From: Desulfatitalea sp. UBA4791
GTDB taxonomy: Bacteria; Desulfobacterota; Desulfobacteria; Desulfobacterales; Desulfosarcinaceae
Assembly (NCBI GenBank): GCA_002402905.1
Contig: DHGT01000001.1
Location: 1 to 14,826, forward strand
DNA length: 14,826 nt
Direction: 5' to 3'
A program made the translations under genes and the position numbers. Numbering within the stretch: the first letter of the stretch is position 1; each line of letters starts with the position of its first letter. Shown here piece by piece: positions 14,024-14,826 of the stretch. The notes under the pieces are model-generated. The model made no database searches and was not told where the DNA came from. It worked only from the letters and a program-made list of their open reading frames with translations.

Positions 14024-14826
14024 CTAATCGTTGTTCTTGGTCGTATGTTTGAAGGTCATGGTGAGGGCATAGACGCCGTCGAGCAATCTGGCCTGCATTT
14101 GCACATCCCCTTTTTCAAACACCTTGAGCATGGACTTGTTGGAAGCCAGCACGTCGGCGGTCAAGCCCTGCAAGCCGTTTTGGATGGCATGCTGGGCCAG
14201 CATGCGGTAGAGAAAGGTGGCGATGCCCAGTCCCTGGTACGTTTCATCCACGACAAAGGCCACATCGGCATAGGGCCGGCGGTCGTGCTTGACATAGCGT
14301 CCCTCGCAGATCAGCTTCTCCTGTCCCGGTTCGCCGACCAGGCCGACGATGGAGAGCGTGTCGCGGTAATCCACGTTGACATAATCCTGCATCTCGGTGT
14401 GCGGCATGGTTTTAAGCGGCGCGAAGTAGCGGTAGTAGATGGCCTCGTCGGAAAAACGGTAGAACAGCCGCCGCATCTGTTCCTCGTCCGAGGGTTTGAT
14501 GGCCCGGAAACGGACGTTGACCCCGTTTTTGAAGGTGTGTCGGGTGGCCACGTCCTGGGGATACAGATGGGCGCTGTCCGCCAGGAAGATCTGGTCCTGG
14601 TAGAGGATGCGGGCCTTTTTGGCCTCTTCGACCAGGCCCGGCCGGTCTTCGGGGTGCGCGATTTCGATCATGGCCTGGGCCCGTTCGCGCAGGGTGCGGC
14701 CGCGCAGGTGCGCCGTGCCGTACTCCGTGGCGATGATGTCCATGGATTCGGGTTGATTGATCAGGTTGGGCAGGTCTTCCACCGAGAGACGGACGTTGGG
14801 CTTTCCCTTGCGGTTGCGGCTCGGCA
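14024..14826 (-). CDS. Acetyl-CoA hydrolase/CoA-transferase C-terminus fused to a GNAT acetyltransferase (5' end beyond the window)
   Basis: The gene enters from the right edge with 266 codons visible and no start in view. The first 66 or so residues are the end of an acetyl-CoA hydrolase/4-hydroxybutyrate CoA-transferase domain. They show NQPESMDIIATEYGTAHLRG, RERAQAMIEIAHPEDR and related family elements. After a linker, a GNAT domain fills about 104-258, with the acetyl-CoA-binding loop YQGLGIA at 196-202 and preceding strand DVAFVVDE. The fused architecture is, from memory, common in Desulfobacterota. The CoA-transferase half would move CoA between acetyl-CoA and another acid, and the GNAT half could acetylate a protein lysine. 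The acyl-CoA synthetase two genes downstream has the type of catalytic lysine that Pat-type acetyltransferases target. An internal GTG at 14782 is not the start, since similarity continues upstream of it. Confidence 0.9.
   Translation of the reverse strand, partial: PSRNRKGKPNVRLSVEDLPNLINQPESMDIIATEYGTAHLRGRTLRERAQAMIEIAHPEDRPGLVEEAKKARILYQDQIFLADSAHLYPQDVATRHTFKNGVNVRFRAIKPSDEEQMRRLFYRFSDEAIYYRYFAPLKTMPHTEMQDYVNVDYRDTLSIVGLVGEPGQEKLICEGRYVKHDRRPYADVAFVVDETYQGLGIATFLYRMLAQHAIQNGLQGLTADVLASNKSMLKVFEKGDVQMQARLLDGVYALTMTFKHTTKNND

Overview
The window is GC-rich bacterial DNA, and every gene I can support lies on the minus strand, so transcription runs from high to low coordinates. Gene content points to a deltaproteobacterial (Desulfobacterota, Desulfosarcina-like) sulfate reducer or relative. 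The reasons are a CoA-transferase/GNAT fusion next to an acyl-CoA synthetase and a SAM-like B12 radical enzyme, followed by a chemotaxis operon with many response regulators. The lineage is inferred from gene style, not from a marker gene.

Region A (14826 to about 9966) is an acyl-CoA metabolism block. It holds the C-terminal part of an acetyl-CoA hydrolase/CoA-transferase fused to a GNAT acetyltransferase (cut by the window edge), a divergent short-chain dehydrogenase, an AMP-forming acyl-CoA synthetase and a B12-binding-type radical SAM protein. Gaps of 76 nt or less suggest one transcript. Between the synthetase and the radical SAM gene is a compact array of seven AAAGT-type units spaced 7-8 nt apart.

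Region B (9965-9708) is the only sizeable intergenic gap. It is AT-rich with small inverted repeats and holds a weak sigma-28-like promoter candidate. It probably carries the promoter of the chemotaxis operon.

Region C (9707 to 1) is a tightly packed chemotaxis operon. In order of transcription it encodes a membrane chemoreceptor that has lost its signalling domain, a receiver-PAS protein, a soluble MCP-like coiled-coil protein, a STAS protein, CheA, CheD, a CheY-like receiver, CheB, CheY and CheR (cut by the window edge). CheA, CheY, CheB, CheR and CheD form a complete phosphorelay and adaptation set. No CheW, CheC or CheZ is visible. The oddities most worth attention are the abrupt loss of the receptor signalling domain at a 14-bp palindrome, a tandem 24-residue MshEN-like (cyclic-di-GMP-receptor-type) motif inside CheA, the MCP-like protein with two degenerate hairpin-tip segments, and a dehydrogenase lacking three of four classical catalytic residues. 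I found no rRNA, tRNA, CRISPR array, insertion sequence or phage gene.
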